Part shown: positions 15,039 through 23,640 of the stretch, in pieces
Layout of the letters: the number at the start of each line of letters is the position of its first letter
Position numbering within the stretch: the first letter of the stretch is position 1
From: CALFXN01 sp964451935
GTDB lineage: Bacteria > Synergistota > Synergistia > Synergistales > Aminobacteriaceae
Reading direction: 5' to 3'
Assembly (NCBI GenBank): GCA_964451935.1
Contig: CAYVKE010000010.1
Coordinates: forward strand, 1 to 51,557
DNA: 51,557 nt
Program-made: the position numbers and the translations under genes
Notes under the pieces: generated by a model
What the model was told of the DNA's origin: nothing
The model's input: the letters and a program-made list of their open reading frames with translations, nothing else
The model's database searches: none

Positions 15039-17317
15039 CGCTGCCGATCTCTTCCGCCGTCTCCGGAAGGACGTCTTCTGGGACCATCCGACCCGGGACG
15101 ACGATCTCCGCCCCGGCGCTCTCCACCGCCGCCGGTCCGTTCTCCCGGAGCGGGCGACGGGATCTTCACAATTTCCTCCTCCCGCGCCTTTTCGGCGTCG
15201 AACGCCTCGCCGAATCCGGCTTCGCGAACTTTCGGCTCAAGATCGAAGAGCCGTTTTCGGGTCAGGTTGACGCGTCCCATATCGTCGATTTCCTTGACCA
15301 TTATCAGAACGCGGTCTCCGACCTTGAAAACATCGTCCGGTTTGGGGATGCGGTGCGTGCTGACTTCGCTGACGTGCAGAAGTCCTTCCTTGCCGGCGAT
15401 GCATTCAACGAACGCGCCGAACGCCAGCATCCGCGTGACGGTTCCGTAGTAGATCTCTCCGGCTTCCAGATCCTTCGTAAGTCCCCGGATGATCGAAGCA
15501 GCCTCGTCCACCTTGTCCTGGTTCGGTCCGCAGATATAGACCTCTCCGGTGTCCTCGACGTTGATCTTGACGCCGGTCTTCTGCGTGATGCCACGGATGA
15601 CCTTTCCGCCGGGGCCGATGACGTCGCGTATTTTTTCCGGATCGATCATCGTCGTGAAAATTCTCGGAGCGTTTGCGGATAAAGGAGCCGGCGACGAAAT
15701 GGTCTTTTCCATCTCGTCGAGGATGTGCATCCGGGCCTCTTTCGCCTGCGAGAGCGCCTGCTCCAGTATGGAGCGCGTGATGCCGCCCGCCTTGTTGTCC
15801 ATCTGAAGGGCCGTCACGCCCATACGGGTTCCCGCGACCTTGAAGTCCATATCCCCGTAATGATCTTCGAGCCCCTGGATGTCCGTAAGGATCTGAACCT
15901 TGTCGTTTTCCTTGATGAGGCCCATGGCGATGCCGGCGACATGCCGTTTGATCGGCACTCCGGCGCTCATCAGAGAGAGGCTGCCGGAGCAGATGGACGC
16001 CTGCGAGCTGGAGCCGTTGGACTCGAGAATGTCCGAAACGACGCGCATCACGTAGGGGAACTCGTTTTCGTCCGGAATCACCTGCCGGAGCGCTCTTTCG
16101 GCAAGGGCGCCGTGTCCGATTTCGCGGCGTCCGGGCCCCCGCATCGGGCGGACTTCGCCGACGGAGAACGGGGGGAAGTTGTAATGAAGGATAAAGCGCT
16201 TGGCGGGTTCGTCGGCCTTGAGGCCGTCGAGGATCTGGTCGTCCATGCCGATCATGCCGAGCGTGGTGACGCCGAGCGACTGCGTCTCGCCGCGGGTGAA
16301 CAGCGCGGAGCCGTGAACCCGCGGAAGCACGCCCACCTCGCACGCGATCGGGCGAACCTCGTTCATGGCCCTCCCGTCGGCGCGAACGCCTTCGTCAACG
16401 ATAACCGACCGCATGGACGATTTCACCATGGATTCCATCATTGCGGCGACATATTCGCCGCAATCGTCGAACCGGTCGTGGAAATACTCCAGCGCACGCG
16501 TCTTCGCGTCGCGGAGAGCGTCATTCCGGGGCTTCTTCTCGTGAATCTTGACCGCTGTGCGGATATCCCCGCCGAGTTCCCGATGCATCCATTCATCTAT
16601 TTCGGGGATACGTTCCGGCCGCGGCAAGACCATCTTCTCCCGACCGATTTCCTCGCGCATGCGAAGCTGGAGATCGACGATCTTCCTGATTTCGCCGTGC
16701 GCGATCTCGAGCGCATCGATCAGCGTCTCCTCGGAAAGCTCTCTGGAGCCAGACTCAACCATCGTGATCCCGTCGGCATGCCCGGCCACGAGAAGATCAA
16801 GGTCCGAGCTTTCCATCTGTTGTTCCGTCGGATTCACCAGAAGATTTCCGTCGACGCGCCCCATACGGACGGCGCCGACGGGTCCGGACCAGGGGATGTC
16901 GGAAATCGTGAGAGCCGCCGATGCGGCGTTGATCGCGAGGACATTCGGGAGATGGACCTGATCGACAGCCAGCACCGTCGTGACGACATGAACATCGTGT
17001 CGCATCTCATCTTCGAAAAGGGATCGAATCGAACGGTCCACGACGCGGGAACTCAGAACAGCGGTTTCCGACGGACGCCCTTCTCTTTTAATAAAACCTC
17101 CGGGGATCTTTCCCGCAGAGTAAAATCGTTCTTCAAAATCGACGAGCAACGGGAAAAAGTCTATCCCCTTCCGCGCCGTATCCGCAATGCATGCAGTCGT
17201 CAATACGATCGTTTCTCCGTACTGAGCCCGAACCGCACCGTTCGCCTGCTTCGCAATCTTGCCTGTTTCGAAAACGAGCGTTTCCGCCCCGACTTCCAGT
17301 GAATACCGTTTTTGCAT
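15035..17317 (-). CDS. pnp: Polyribonucleotide nucleotidyltransferase (PNPase)
   Basis: A 760-residue protein with two RNase PH cores joined by a helical domain, then a KH domain (GPGGKVIRGI, about 566-575) and an S1 domain (about 620-690). A tail of about 35 residues rich in Gly, Arg and Asp follows (GGGGERRGGDRRPGSD...). It degrades RNA phosphorolytically from the 3' end. The gene follows rpsO with a terminator hairpin between them. The ATG has AGGAGG about 9 bases upstream. The RGG-like tail is an extra RNA-binding extension seen in only some PNPases. Confidence 0.97.
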   Translation of the reverse strand: MQKRYSLEVGAETLVFETGKIAKQANGAVRAQYGETIVLTTACIADTARKGIDFFPLLVDFEERFYSAGKIPGGFIKREGRPSETAVLSSRVVDRSIRSLFEDEMRHDVHVVTTVLAVDQVHLPNVLAINAASAALTISDIPWSGPVGAVRMGRVDGNLLVNPTEQQMESSDLDLLVAGHADGITMVESGSRELSEETLIDALEIAHGEIRKIVDLQLRMREEIGREKMVLPRPERIPEIDEWMHRELGGDIRTAVKIHEKKPRNDALRDAKTRALEYFHDRFDDCGEYVAAMMESMVKSSMRSVIVDEGVRADGRAMNEVRPIACEVGVLPRVHGSALFTRGETQSLGVTTLGMIGMDDQILDGLKADEPAKRFILHYNFPPFSVGEVRPMRGPGRREIGHGALAERALRQVIPDENEFPYVMRVVSDILESNGSSSQASICSGSLSLMSAGVPIKRHVAGIAMGLIKENDKVQILTDIQGLEDHYGDMDFKVAGTRMGVTALQMDNKAGGITRSILEQALSQAKEARMHILDEMEKTISSPAPLSANAPRIFTTMIDPEKIRDVIGPGGKVIRGITQKTGVKINVEDTGEVYICGPNQDKVDEAASIIRGLTKDLEAGEIYYGTVTRMLAFGAFVECIAGKEGLLHVSEVSTHRIPKPDDVFKVGDRVLIMVKEIDDMGRVNLTRKRLFDLEPKVREAGFGEAFDAEKAREEEIVKIPSPAPGERTGGGGERRGGDRRPGSDGPRRRPSGDGGRDRQR

Positions 17318-17380
17318 GTTTCAGCCTCCTCCATATTCCATTCATCCGATTTTTTCACATTGTAAGGATACCACAGGACG

Positions 17381-17412
17381 AAAAAAAAGTGCGAGGGCGC
17401 GAGCCCCCGCAC
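17381..17412 (-). terminator. Rho-independent terminator between rpsO and pnp
   Basis: On the minus strand a 10-bp stem (GTGCGGGGGC against GCCCTCGCAC, one G-U) with a 4-base loop is followed by eight T residues. It lies 17 bp after the rpsO stop and 64 bp before pnp, so rpsO transcripts should largely end here and pnp would be reached by read-through or by a promoter I cannot identify. Confidence 0.88.
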
Positions 17413-17428
17413 ACAAATCCCGTATCGG

Positions 17429-17698
17429 TCAGTGTCTCAATTCAAGCCGTTCGATCAGCCTCTTGTAGCGGTTGAAGTCTTTGTCCTTCAGGTACCGGAG
17501 AAGCTTCCGTCTCGTTCCGACCATTTTCAAAAGACCCCGTTGCGAATGGAAGTCCTTTTTATGCTGCTTCAGGTGCTCGGTCAAATCACGAATGCGCTTC
17601 GTCAGCATGGCGACCTGGACTTCGGGAGATCCCGTATCGGAACCGTGTGTCTGGTATTCCTGAATGATGGACTGTTTCACGTCTTTCAAAAGCATCAT
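17429..17698 (-). CDS. rpsO: 30S ribosomal protein S15
   Basis: An 89-residue protein of S15 length with the conserved THGSDTGSPEVQVAMLTKRI (about 18-37) and the C-terminal RLIERLELRH. Two consecutive ATG codons are available; the second (17693-17695) has better spacing from GAGGTG and gives 88 residues. S15 binds the central domain of 16S rRNA. The rpsO-pnp order is widespread in bacteria. Confidence 0.96.
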   Translation of the reverse strand: MMLLKDVKQSIIQEYQTHGSDTGSPEVQVAMLTKRIRDLTEHLKQHKKDFHSQRGLLKMVGTRRKLLRYLKDKDFNRYKRLIERLELRH

Positions 17699-17798
17699 AC
17701 TCACCTCATCGGCAAAATCCCGAAAACCCAGAGCGCTCATTCGGGCGCTCCGAGTAATGGGTCGATGAAATACTAGCATCCGGCGCCCGGTTTTGCAA
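17699..17798 (-). promoter_or_regulatory. rpsO promoter and hairpin leader
   Basis: On the minus strand TTGCAA (17793-17798) and TAGTAT (17770-17775) are 17 bp apart, with an extended -10 TGC. The leader then holds a hairpin GAGCGC-8-GCGCTC (about 17738-17757) before the ribosome site. S15 represses its own mRNA through leader structures in several bacteria; this hairpin is a candidate for that. Confidence 0.68.
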
Positions 17799-17987
17799 AC
17801 CCGTCTCGGACAATTGTCGCCGGACAGCGCGCCGCAACCATATTTTTTCCGTTTCCTCATTGAGCACATCGGAAAAGCAGTATACGCTCGCTGGAATCTA
17901 ATTTTGCACTCGACACAGCTTTTTGAATGTGCTTTAATGATCGCGCGATCTATGAATCATTGTGCTCTTTTCAGAGGAGGATTTCCG

Positions 17988-18668
17988 ATGTCGCTTCTTA
18001 TTGTCGAGGACAACAAGGATCTTGTCCAGGTGCTCGCGGAGGGGTTTGCGGAGAACGGTTTCTCCGTCGAAAGCGCGTTCTCCGGAGAAGAGGGTCTGGA
18101 AAAATCCCGCGAAACGGAGATCGAGTGCGTCATTCTCGATCTCATGCTTCCGGAAATGAACGGTCTCGAGATGCTGCGAAAGCTGCGCGAAGAGGGGAAC
18201 GCCACCCCCGTCATCATCCTCACGGCGCTCGACAGCGTGGAAGACAAGGTTGAAGGACTGAACAGCGGCGCCGACGATTATCTCGTAAAACCTTTCGATT
18301 TCAGAGAGCTTCTCGCCCGCGTCCGGACGCTTGTCCGCAGAAGTTCGGACCAGCAGCGTCCCATCCTGAAGTGCGGCGGGCTCGTTCTCGACCCGGTGGC
18401 GCGCGAATGTCGCGTTGACAACGTCGCCGTCCCGCTCAGACGAAGGGAATTCGACATTCTTGAGTTGTTGATGCGATACGAAAATCAGGTCTTTTCGCGG
18501 GAGCGCATCATCACGCATGTCTGGCAGAAAGAATACGACGGGACAAGCAACGTCGTCGACGTTCACGTCAAGTACCTTCGGGACAAACTCCGGAAAGTCG
18601 GATACGATGCACTGATCGTAACCGTCCGGGGCGTGGGTTACAAAGTCAACTGTCCCGCCTATAACTGA
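17988..18668 (+). CDS. OmpR/PhoB-family response regulator
   Basis: A 226-residue protein: a receiver domain (LLIVEDN, phospho-acceptor Asp in ILDLMLPEMNG, conserved Thr in ILTALDS and Lys in DYLVKPF) followed by a winged-helix DNA-binding domain (from LKCGGLVLDP, with LTRREFDILELL-like LRRREFDILELLMRY and VVDVHVKYLRDKLR). The ATG has GAGGAGG 7 bases upstream. It is co-transcribed with the histidine kinase that starts 21 bp later. The pair sits tail-to-tail with degQ. The target genes are not evident. A 12-bp palindrome GATCGCGCGATC lies about 40 bp upstream. Confidence 0.93.
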   Translation: MSLLIVEDNKDLVQVLAEGFAENGFSVESAFSGEEGLEKSRETEIECVILDLMLPEMNGLEMLRKLREEGNATPVIILTALDSVEDKVEGLNSGADDYLVKPFDFRELLARVRTLVRRSSDQQRPILKCGGLVLDPVARECRVDNVAVPLRRREFDILELLMRYENQVFSRERIITHVWQKEYDGTSNVVDVHVKYLRDKLRKVGYDALIVTVRGVGYKVNCPAYN

Positions 18669-18689
18669 GCGACGTCAATGAGGTTCGGG

Positions 18690-19748
18690 ATGGGGGCCAA
18701 TCCTCCCGGCCGCGATGGAAAAACGGCCGGCTTCGGATGTTTCCCGGCCGTATCTGTTTTTGTTTCCATCGGCGTCGTTGTTTCCGTTCTTACGGCCGCT
18801 TTTTTTCGGCGTTCCTCGCCGATCCTTGCGGTCTTTTTTTGTTGTCTGTCATTGGCGATATTTCTGTCTTTCCTTTCGTACCTCGCCGGAAGAAGAATCG
18901 TCCTTCGTTCACTCGACAAACTGACGGAAATGATGCAACCATCCGCCACGGGCGTATTTTCGTTTCGCGAGAACGATTTCGCTTCTGACCTCCTCCCCTT
19001 CGCGAAAGGTCTTTCCGCTCTGGTAGCCCGCTTTCAAACACACGAAACACAACTCAAACAACTCTCCGCCGACACCAGTCACGAGTTGCGCACTCCGCTC
19101 GCCGTCATCAGGGGAAAGGTGGAGATTATGCTCTCCCGCGAACGGGAGCCGGCGTATTATTCGGCCCGGCTGGAGGAAATTCTGTTTCACCTGGAATCCA
19201 TGCAACAGATCATCGACTCGATACTGGAATTGTCCCGCCTCTCTTTCATCGGATCCTCCGAATGGAAGGAACAGGTGGATCTCCTGCTGGCGGCCGACGA
19301 GGCGTGCCAGTTCGTCACCTACCTCGTATCGACGATTCGCAAGCAGACGCTCGTGCGTTCGCTCGATTTCGCCCCGACGTTCGGAAACCACCCGCTGTTG
19401 ATCCGGATGATCGTCAATCTCGTGGAGAACGCGAGCAAGTTCACCCCCGAAGGCGGAGAAATCGGCGTTGCGTCGGGACACGATCTCGACGAAGAAGTTG
19501 CATTCATTCGCGTTTGGGATACGGGGAAGGGAATGGACGACTTCGCCATCCAACGGTGCCGCGATCTGTTCTGGAGGGCGGATGAATCGAGATCCTCCTC
19601 CGGATACGGCCTCGGCCTGTCGCTTGTCCAGAGAGTCGTCGAAATTCACGGAGGCTCTATGGACATTAGCTCCGCTCTCGGCAAGGGGAGTACTTTCACG
19701 GTCTCGCTCCCCCTGGACGTCGTTTCGCTTTCCGATTACGACGCGTAG
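18690..19748 (+). CDS. Sensor histidine kinase with minimal sensing region
   Basis: A 352-residue kinase. Two membrane helices (about 20-38 and 45-66) are joined by only about five residues (RRSSP), so there is no extracytoplasmic sensor domain. Then come a short linker, the HisKA phospho-acceptor box (SADTSHELRTPLAV, His about 132) and the HATPase with N box (NLVENASKF), G1 (DTGKGMD) and G2 (GYGLGLS). The layout is that of intramembrane-sensing kinases. The start is the ATG with TGAGG about 6 bases upstream; another ATG lies 12 bases earlier but has no ribosome site. It pairs with the response regulator just upstream. Confidence 0.9.
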   Translation: MGANPPGRDGKTAGFGCFPAVSVFVSIGVVVSVLTAAFFRRSSPILAVFFCCLSLAIFLSFLSYLAGRRIVLRSLDKLTEMMQPSATGVFSFRENDFASDLLPFAKGLSALVARFQTHETQLKQLSADTSHELRTPLAVIRGKVEIMLSREREPAYYSARLEEILFHLESMQQIIDSILELSRLSFIGSSEWKEQVDLLLAADEACQFVTYLVSTIRKQTLVRSLDFAPTFGNHPLLIRMIVNLVENASKFTPEGGEIGVASGHDLDEEVAFIRVWDTGKGMDDFAIQRCRDLFWRADESRSSSGYGLGLSLVQRVVEIHGGSMDISSALGKGSTFTVSLPLDVVSLSDYDA

Positions 19749-19758
19749 TCGGCGCGCG

Positions 19759-19795
19759 AAAAAAGGCCCGGCGGATATATCGCCGGGCCTTTTCG
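19759..19795. terminator. Bidirectional terminator between kinase gene and degQ
   Basis: A perfect 13-bp inverted repeat (AAAAGGCCCGGCG and its complement) around a 7-base AT loop, flanked by A residues on the left and T residues on the right. It can act in both directions and serves the converging kinase and degQ genes. Confidence 0.92.
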
Positions 19796-19828
19796 TCTTT
19801 CATGAGGGGAATCGAAATTTCCCGATGT

Positions 19829-21220
19829 TTATTTTTCCGGTTTGAGCGAAATGAAGAACGTCCTTCCATCCCGAAGAAGCAGAAGAACCACGGAGTTCTT
19901 TTTCGCGGAAGCGCCTTCGATGCGCGCCGGATCCGAAACTTTCACTCCGTTGACCTCCAGGATGACGTCCCCTTCACGGATCCCTGCGCGGGACGCCGCG
20001 GAGTTCTGTTCGACGGACGTCACCACGATGCCTTCACGGCTCTTGATATTGTAGGTCTTCCGAAGCTCCTGCGTAATGCTGCTGCCCTCGATGCCGATGT
20101 TCTTCAGCGTTTCAGATCCGGTGCTCGCGTCTTCTTCCCCGCCGCTTCCGGTGACTTCAGAAAGCGTTGCGGAAAGAGTCATTTGCTTTCCCTGTCTGAT
20201 AACGGAGAGACTGATCGTCTCGCCGGAGTTGAATCCCCGGATTTTGGTCACAAGTTCCTGCGATCCTTCAATCTTGTCTTTATTGACGGCGATGATGACG
20301 TCCCCGCGCCGCAGTCCGGCCTTTTCCGCAGGAGAATCGGGCATGACGTCGCTCACGATCGCTCCCTTTTCTTCGGATACGCCGTAGGCCTGGGCGAACT
20401 CCTTCGTCAGCGGCTGGATGTACACGCCGAGCCATCCGCGACGGACCTTTCCGTACTGCACGAGATCGTTCATGATCTGCTTCGCCATATTCACCGGGAC
20501 GGCGAAGCCGATGCCCTGCGCGAAGGGAACAATGGCCGTATTGATTCCGACAACCTTGCCGTTCAGATCAATAAGAGGTCCGCCGCTGTTGCCCGGGTTG
20601 ATCGCCGCATCGGTCTGGAGGAAGCCGTCAAAATTGACGTTTTCCGCATGGATGCTCCTGTTCTTCGCGGAAATGACGCCGACGGTCACGGTATGTTCCA
20701 GACCGTACGGGTTGCCTATCGCCACGACCCACTCACCGACTTCGGATTTGTCCGAGTCGCCCATCTCGAGAACCGGCAGATTCGTTCCCTCGACCTTGAT
20801 GATGGCGAGGTCGAACGTAGGATCGCGCCCCAGTATTTTCGCTTCGAGGTTCCGACCGTCGGACATCGTCACCGTAATTTTGTCGGCGCCCTCGACGACA
20901 TGGTTGTTGGTCAGGATTTTGCCGTCCGCCGAAACGATGAACCCCGATCCCCGGCCCTTCATCGGGACCGTTCTGGAGTACCGCTTGAATTCCTCACCGA
21001 AAAAGCGGCGAAAAATCGGATCGTCGGGGAAGGGCGAGTACGAACGCGTCACCATGGCCTCGACATCGATATTCACGACGGCCGGAGAGGACTCCCGCGC
21101 GATCTTCGCGACCGGATTCCCGGCGAACGGTTCCTGCGCCGACGCAGTCCCGGCAAGAGCGAAAACCCCAAGCGCGACAACAGCGATAAGGAACGAGCGA
21201 TTTCTTCGTATTGCATTCAT
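19829..21220 (-). CDS. degQ: Periplasmic serine protease of the DegP/HtrA family (Do family)
   Basis: A 463-residue protein with an N-terminal signal peptide (FLIAVVALGVFALAGTASA, cleaved after about residue 28). The trypsin-like domain has His in LTNNHVVEG, Asp in PTFDLAIIKVEG and Ser in NPGNSGGPLID. Two PDZ domains follow (about 265-350 and 380-460). It degrades or refolds misfolded envelope proteins. The ATG has GGAGGTGAT 6 bases upstream. It converges on a two-component system whose kinase has no periplasmic domain, an arrangement reminiscent of envelope-stress circuits, although no regulatory link can be shown. DegP and DegQ cannot be separated by sequence alone. Confidence 0.93.
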   Translation of the reverse strand: MNAIRRNRSFLIAVVALGVFALAGTASAQEPFAGNPVAKIARESSPAVVNIDVEAMVTRSYSPFPDDPIFRRFFGEEFKRYSRTVPMKGRGSGFIVSADGKILTNNHVVEGADKITVTMSDGRNLEAKILGRDPTFDLAIIKVEGTNLPVLEMGDSDKSEVGEWVVAIGNPYGLEHTVTVGVISAKNRSIHAENVNFDGFLQTDAAINPGNSGGPLIDLNGKVVGINTAIVPFAQGIGFAVPVNMAKQIMNDLVQYGKVRRGWLGVYIQPLTKEFAQAYGVSEEKGAIVSDVMPDSPAEKAGLRRGDVIIAVNKDKIEGSQELVTKIRGFNSGETISLSVIRQGKQMTLSATLSEVTGSGGEEDASTGSETLKNIGIEGSSITQELRKTYNIKSREGIVVTSVEQNSAASRAGIREGDVILEVNGVKVSDPARIEGASAKKNSVVLLLLRDGRTFFISLKPEK

Positions 21221-21350
21221 AGATATCACCTCCGTGAGAAGTGACCCTATTCTATCCCGCGGTCGAAAAGCGACATCGTATGTTTCACCGAGCGGGCTAT
21301 CAGCAGAAGGTCGGTATTCGTCAAAAAAAGACGAACCCGGCGCCTCCAGC
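21221..21350 (-). other. Gap between jag and degQ
   Basis: Contains a TTCGTC-7T-GACGAA inverted repeat shortly after the jag stop (about 21318-21336), an atypical terminator candidate because its T run is in the loop. A TAGAAT hexamer about 30 bp before the degQ start has no clear -35. DegQ probably has its own promoter here. Confidence 0.35.
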
Positions 21351-21995
21351 TCAGGAGTCGCCCCAGCTCTTCGTCTTCTTCGAAGCCGCAGGCCAGACGA
21401 CGACTTTCCGTGCGGGCGCTTCTCCGACCGAACGGGTCTCGACGGACGCATCGTCCTTGAGCGCTATATGGATGATGCGCCGCTCCCAGCTCGTCATCGG
21501 CTCCAGGTAGGTCGGTTTCCCGCGACGAACAGCTTTCCTGGCCGCCGACTGCGCCAGCCTCTGAAGGCTCTGTTCGCGCCGTACGCGGTATCCGTCGCTG
21601 TCCAGCCGGATGCGCGGGCTTTCCTCGTCGTTCCGCTCCGTCAGGTTCACGATGTATTCGAGCGCTTTCATGGTCTCGCCGTACTTTCCGATAATAACAC
21701 CCGCATCGGCGCCGCTCAGATTGATGCGTTCCTCAGGCGTGACGCTCACATCGATATCGAGCTGCATTCGGGACAGGATTTCCGAAATGCTTCGTCTCCC
21801 CCGAAGGATGACGAGAGGCGCCCCCGGACGAACCTCCACCCGCAGCTTCCGGCCGAGCAGGCCGAAAAAGCTCTTTTCCTCTTCGAGAACCTTGACTACA
21901 ACGTCTTCCGGAGAAACGGACCAGGAGGCTGCCGCCTGTTTTGCGGCATCGTTCACCGAACCGACCTCGAGAATGAGAATTTCCTGATCGTTCAT
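21351..21995 (-). CDS. jag: Jag/KhpB family RNA-binding protein
   Basis: A 214-residue protein with three domains: an N-terminal Jag_N (VGSVNDAAKQAAASWSVSPE, with KSFFGLLGRKLRVEV, about 9-60), a KH domain with GVIIGKYGETMKALEYIV (about 100-117), and an R3H domain (RREQSLQRLAQSAARKAV, followed by ERRIIHIAL). KhpB binds many RNAs with KhpA in Gram-positive bacteria. It follows yidC, which is the classical position. The ATG is preceded by GGGAGGGAGG. Confidence 0.93.
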   Translation of the reverse strand: MNDQEILILEVGSVNDAAKQAAASWSVSPEDVVVKVLEEEKSFFGLLGRKLRVEVRPGAPLVILRGRRSISEILSRMQLDIDVSVTPEERINLSGADAGVIIGKYGETMKALEYIVNLTERNDEESPRIRLDSDGYRVRREQSLQRLAQSAARKAVRRGKPTYLEPMTSWERRIIHIALKDDASVETRSVGEAPARKVVVWPAASKKTKSWGDS

Positions 21996-22037
21996 GGAAT
22001 CCTCCCTCCCTTCACACAAATATCGCGTGTCGCGATC

Positions 22038-22814
22038 CTATACGGGCTTATCCTTGAAGAGCACCGGTTTTTCCTGCATTTCGCGGGCGGTCTGACGTGT
22101 GACCCGGACCTGATGAACGACGCCCATGACCGAAGAAACGCCCCAATACAGGAGAACGCCGCCGGGAAGAGAAACACAAATGAACGTCAGGAAAAGCGGC
22201 ATAAACCAGTTCATCATGGCCATCTGCGGATTTCCGGAAGCGCTCAGCTGCTGTTGGTACCACGTCACCACGCCGATGCCGATCAGGAGAAGCAGATTGG
22301 GAAGGTAGACAGACACCTGAGCGAGACCGGCGGGGTTCGCCGCTATCCCGTTCAGGACCGCCATGACGCCGATTTCGGCGGTCGGCCCCTGAAGGCCGAG
22401 AACCTTGCCCAGCGTGGAAAGCACCGTGCCGTCAAGACTGATTCCCAGAAAGGAAACACCCGTAAAATCGTACGACGTCAGCACCCGGAACAAAAGGATG
22501 AAGACCGGAAGCTGCACGAGCAGGGGAACGCACCCGGCCGCCGGATTCACCTTGTTTTCCTTGTACAGGGCCATGACTTCGCGGTTCAGCGTCTGCTTGT
22601 CGTCCTTGTACTTTTCCTGCAGCACCTTGAGGCGCGGCTGAAGCTTCTGCATCTTCTGCATGCTGACCATCTGCTTTTGCGTCAACGGATGCAGCAACGC
22701 CCGAACTATCAGCGTCAGCAGAATAATCGCGATGCCCCACGACCCCGTAAGGGAGTGAAGCATCTCCATCGTTTTCATCATGAGATCTCCGGCGCCGGCC
22801 CAGAGAGCACCCAT
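22038..22814 (-). CDS. yidC: Membrane protein insertase YidC
   Basis: A 258-residue YidC/Oxa1/Alb3 protein with five membrane segments and the hydrophilic helical hairpin (QKMQKLQPRLKVLQEKYKDD) after the first one, including the conserved Arg of LIVRALLHPLTQKQM. It is short, without the large periplasmic domain of proteobacterial YidC, and has no lipobox. It inserts membrane proteins alone or with SecYEG. The chosen ATG follows the yidD stop in TGATATG with GGTGAG upstream; an ATG four codons earlier (22826) is an alternative. Confidence 0.92.
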   Translation of the reverse strand: MGALWAGAGDLMMKTMEMLHSLTGSWGIAIILLTLIVRALLHPLTQKQMVSMQKMQKLQPRLKVLQEKYKDDKQTLNREVMALYKENKVNPAAGCVPLLVQLPVFILLFRVLTSYDFTGVSFLGISLDGTVLSTLGKVLGLQGPTAEIGVMAVLNGIAANPAGLAQVSVYLPNLLLLIGIGVVTWYQQQLSASGNPQMAMMNWFMPLFLTFICVSLPGGVLLYWGVSSVMGVVHQVRVTRQTAREMQEKPVLFKDKPV

Positions 22815-22815
22815 A

Positions 22816-23064
22816 TCACTCACCATCCTCGCTCTTCTCTTGAATTTCGGGAACAGGATCATACCCGCCGGGATGCCAGGGACCGCACTTGGCGATTCGC
22901 CGCACCCCAAGCCATATTCCTTTGAAACAACCGAAACGCTCTATCGCCTCGAGGGTGTATTGGGAACAGGACGGAAAGAACCTGCAATTATGCCCCAGCA
23001 TTGGGGACACCCATCGTTGATATCCGCGAATCAAAACGGCGAAAAACCATGCTGCGGACGTCAC
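22816..23064 (-). CDS. yidD: Membrane protein insertion efficiency factor YidD
   Basis: An 82-residue protein with the YidD signature LIRGYQRWVSPMLGHNCRFFPSCSQYTLEAIERFG and GPWHPGGYDPVP. It supports YidC-dependent insertion. The GTG start overlaps the rnpA stop (GTGA), and a GGAGG lies about 13 bases upstream. The order rpmH-rnpA-yidD-yidC-jag is conserved across bacteria. Confidence 0.92.
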   Translation of the reverse strand: MTSAAWFFAVLIRGYQRWVSPMLGHNCRFFPSCSQYTLEAIERFGCFKGIWLGVRRIAKCGPWHPGGYDPVPEIQEKSEDGE

Positions 23065-23462
23065 GAAACCGACGTATCCTCCGTTTCGAATTCCGGAGGA
23101 TACCCCGGGATGGCGGGATCGATGCACCCCGCTCTGTCCAGAACAACCTTCAGGTCATCGAAGATTTCACGTGCGTTCGCCGTCAGTCCCGAGGAGCGCA
23201 GAGACGCCGCGAACAGGAATCCGGGGCGAATCCACGGCAGGAGACGTCGAAAGGCTTCGCGCAAAATCCTGCGCCCACGGCTCCGCACAACCGCATTCCC
23301 CTGCCGTCGTCCAACGGCGAATCCGATTTTCGTTCCGGACGACGGCTCATGCAGAAACAACAACCGCACCAGCTCGCCGCGAATGCGTATGCCGGTGCGG
23401 AAGACACGGTCAAACTCCCATGTTTTTTTCAGTCTTGCCGATCGGGGAAAACAACGCGACAA
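23061..23462 (-). CDS. rnpA: Ribonuclease P protein component
   Basis: A 133-residue basic protein with the RnpA motif NAVVRSRGRRILREAFRR (about 56-73) and an N-terminal SARLKKTWEFDRVFRTG. It assists the catalytic RNA in 5' processing of tRNA precursors. The gene follows rpmH by 5 bp and overlaps yidD by four bases. The final 25 residues (ECID..PEFETEDTSVS type, acidic) extend beyond the fold and are not conserved in the family. Confidence 0.95.
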   Translation of the reverse strand: MSRCFPRSARLKKTWEFDRVFRTGIRIRGELVRLLFLHEPSSGTKIGFAVGRRQGNAVVRSRGRRILREAFRRLLPWIRPGFLFAASLRSSGLTANAREIFDDLKVVLDRAGCIDPAIPGYPPEFETEDTSVS

Positions 23463-23467
23463 AGGGC

Positions 23468-23602
23468 CTACACCGTGAGCCGTTTTCTACCCTTTGCCCT
23501 CCTCCTTCGAAGGACATTCCTTCCCCCCGTCGAGCTGGAACGGGCGAGGAATCCCATCTTCCGCTTCCTCGGTCTGTTATGCGGCTGAAAAGTCTGTTTC
23601 AC
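23468..23602 (-). CDS. rpmH: 50S ribosomal protein L34
   Basis: A 44-residue protein, MKQTFQPHNRPRKRKMGFLA and onward, the exact L34 length and sequence type. The start is GTG with GGGAGGTG 6 bases upstream. It is the first gene of the rpmH-rnpA-yidD-yidC-jag cluster. In many genomes this cluster lies near dnaA and oriC; neither dnaA nor DnaA boxes are seen here. Confidence 0.97.
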   Translation of the reverse strand: MKQTFQPHNRPRKRKMGFLARSSSTGGRNVLRRRRAKGRKRLTV

Positions 23603-23640
23603 GAGCACACCTCCCGGATGTGAAAAAAGGACACAAAAGA

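Noticed and set aside
17939..17950. 12-bp palindrome GATCGCGCGATC before the response regulator gene
   Set aside because: It could be an operator, but a single GC-rich palindrome without a second copy or a placed promoter is weak evidence.
20418..22925. An 835-codon plus-strand frame opposite degQ, jag and yidC
   Set aside because: It crosses three genes of clear function on the minus strand and has no recognisable domain or ribosome site.
23468..23602. Replication origin next to rpmH
   Set aside because: rpmH-rnpA often lies beside dnaA/oriC, but the adjacent gene here is a DinG-like helicase and I saw no cluster of TTATCCACA-type boxes.
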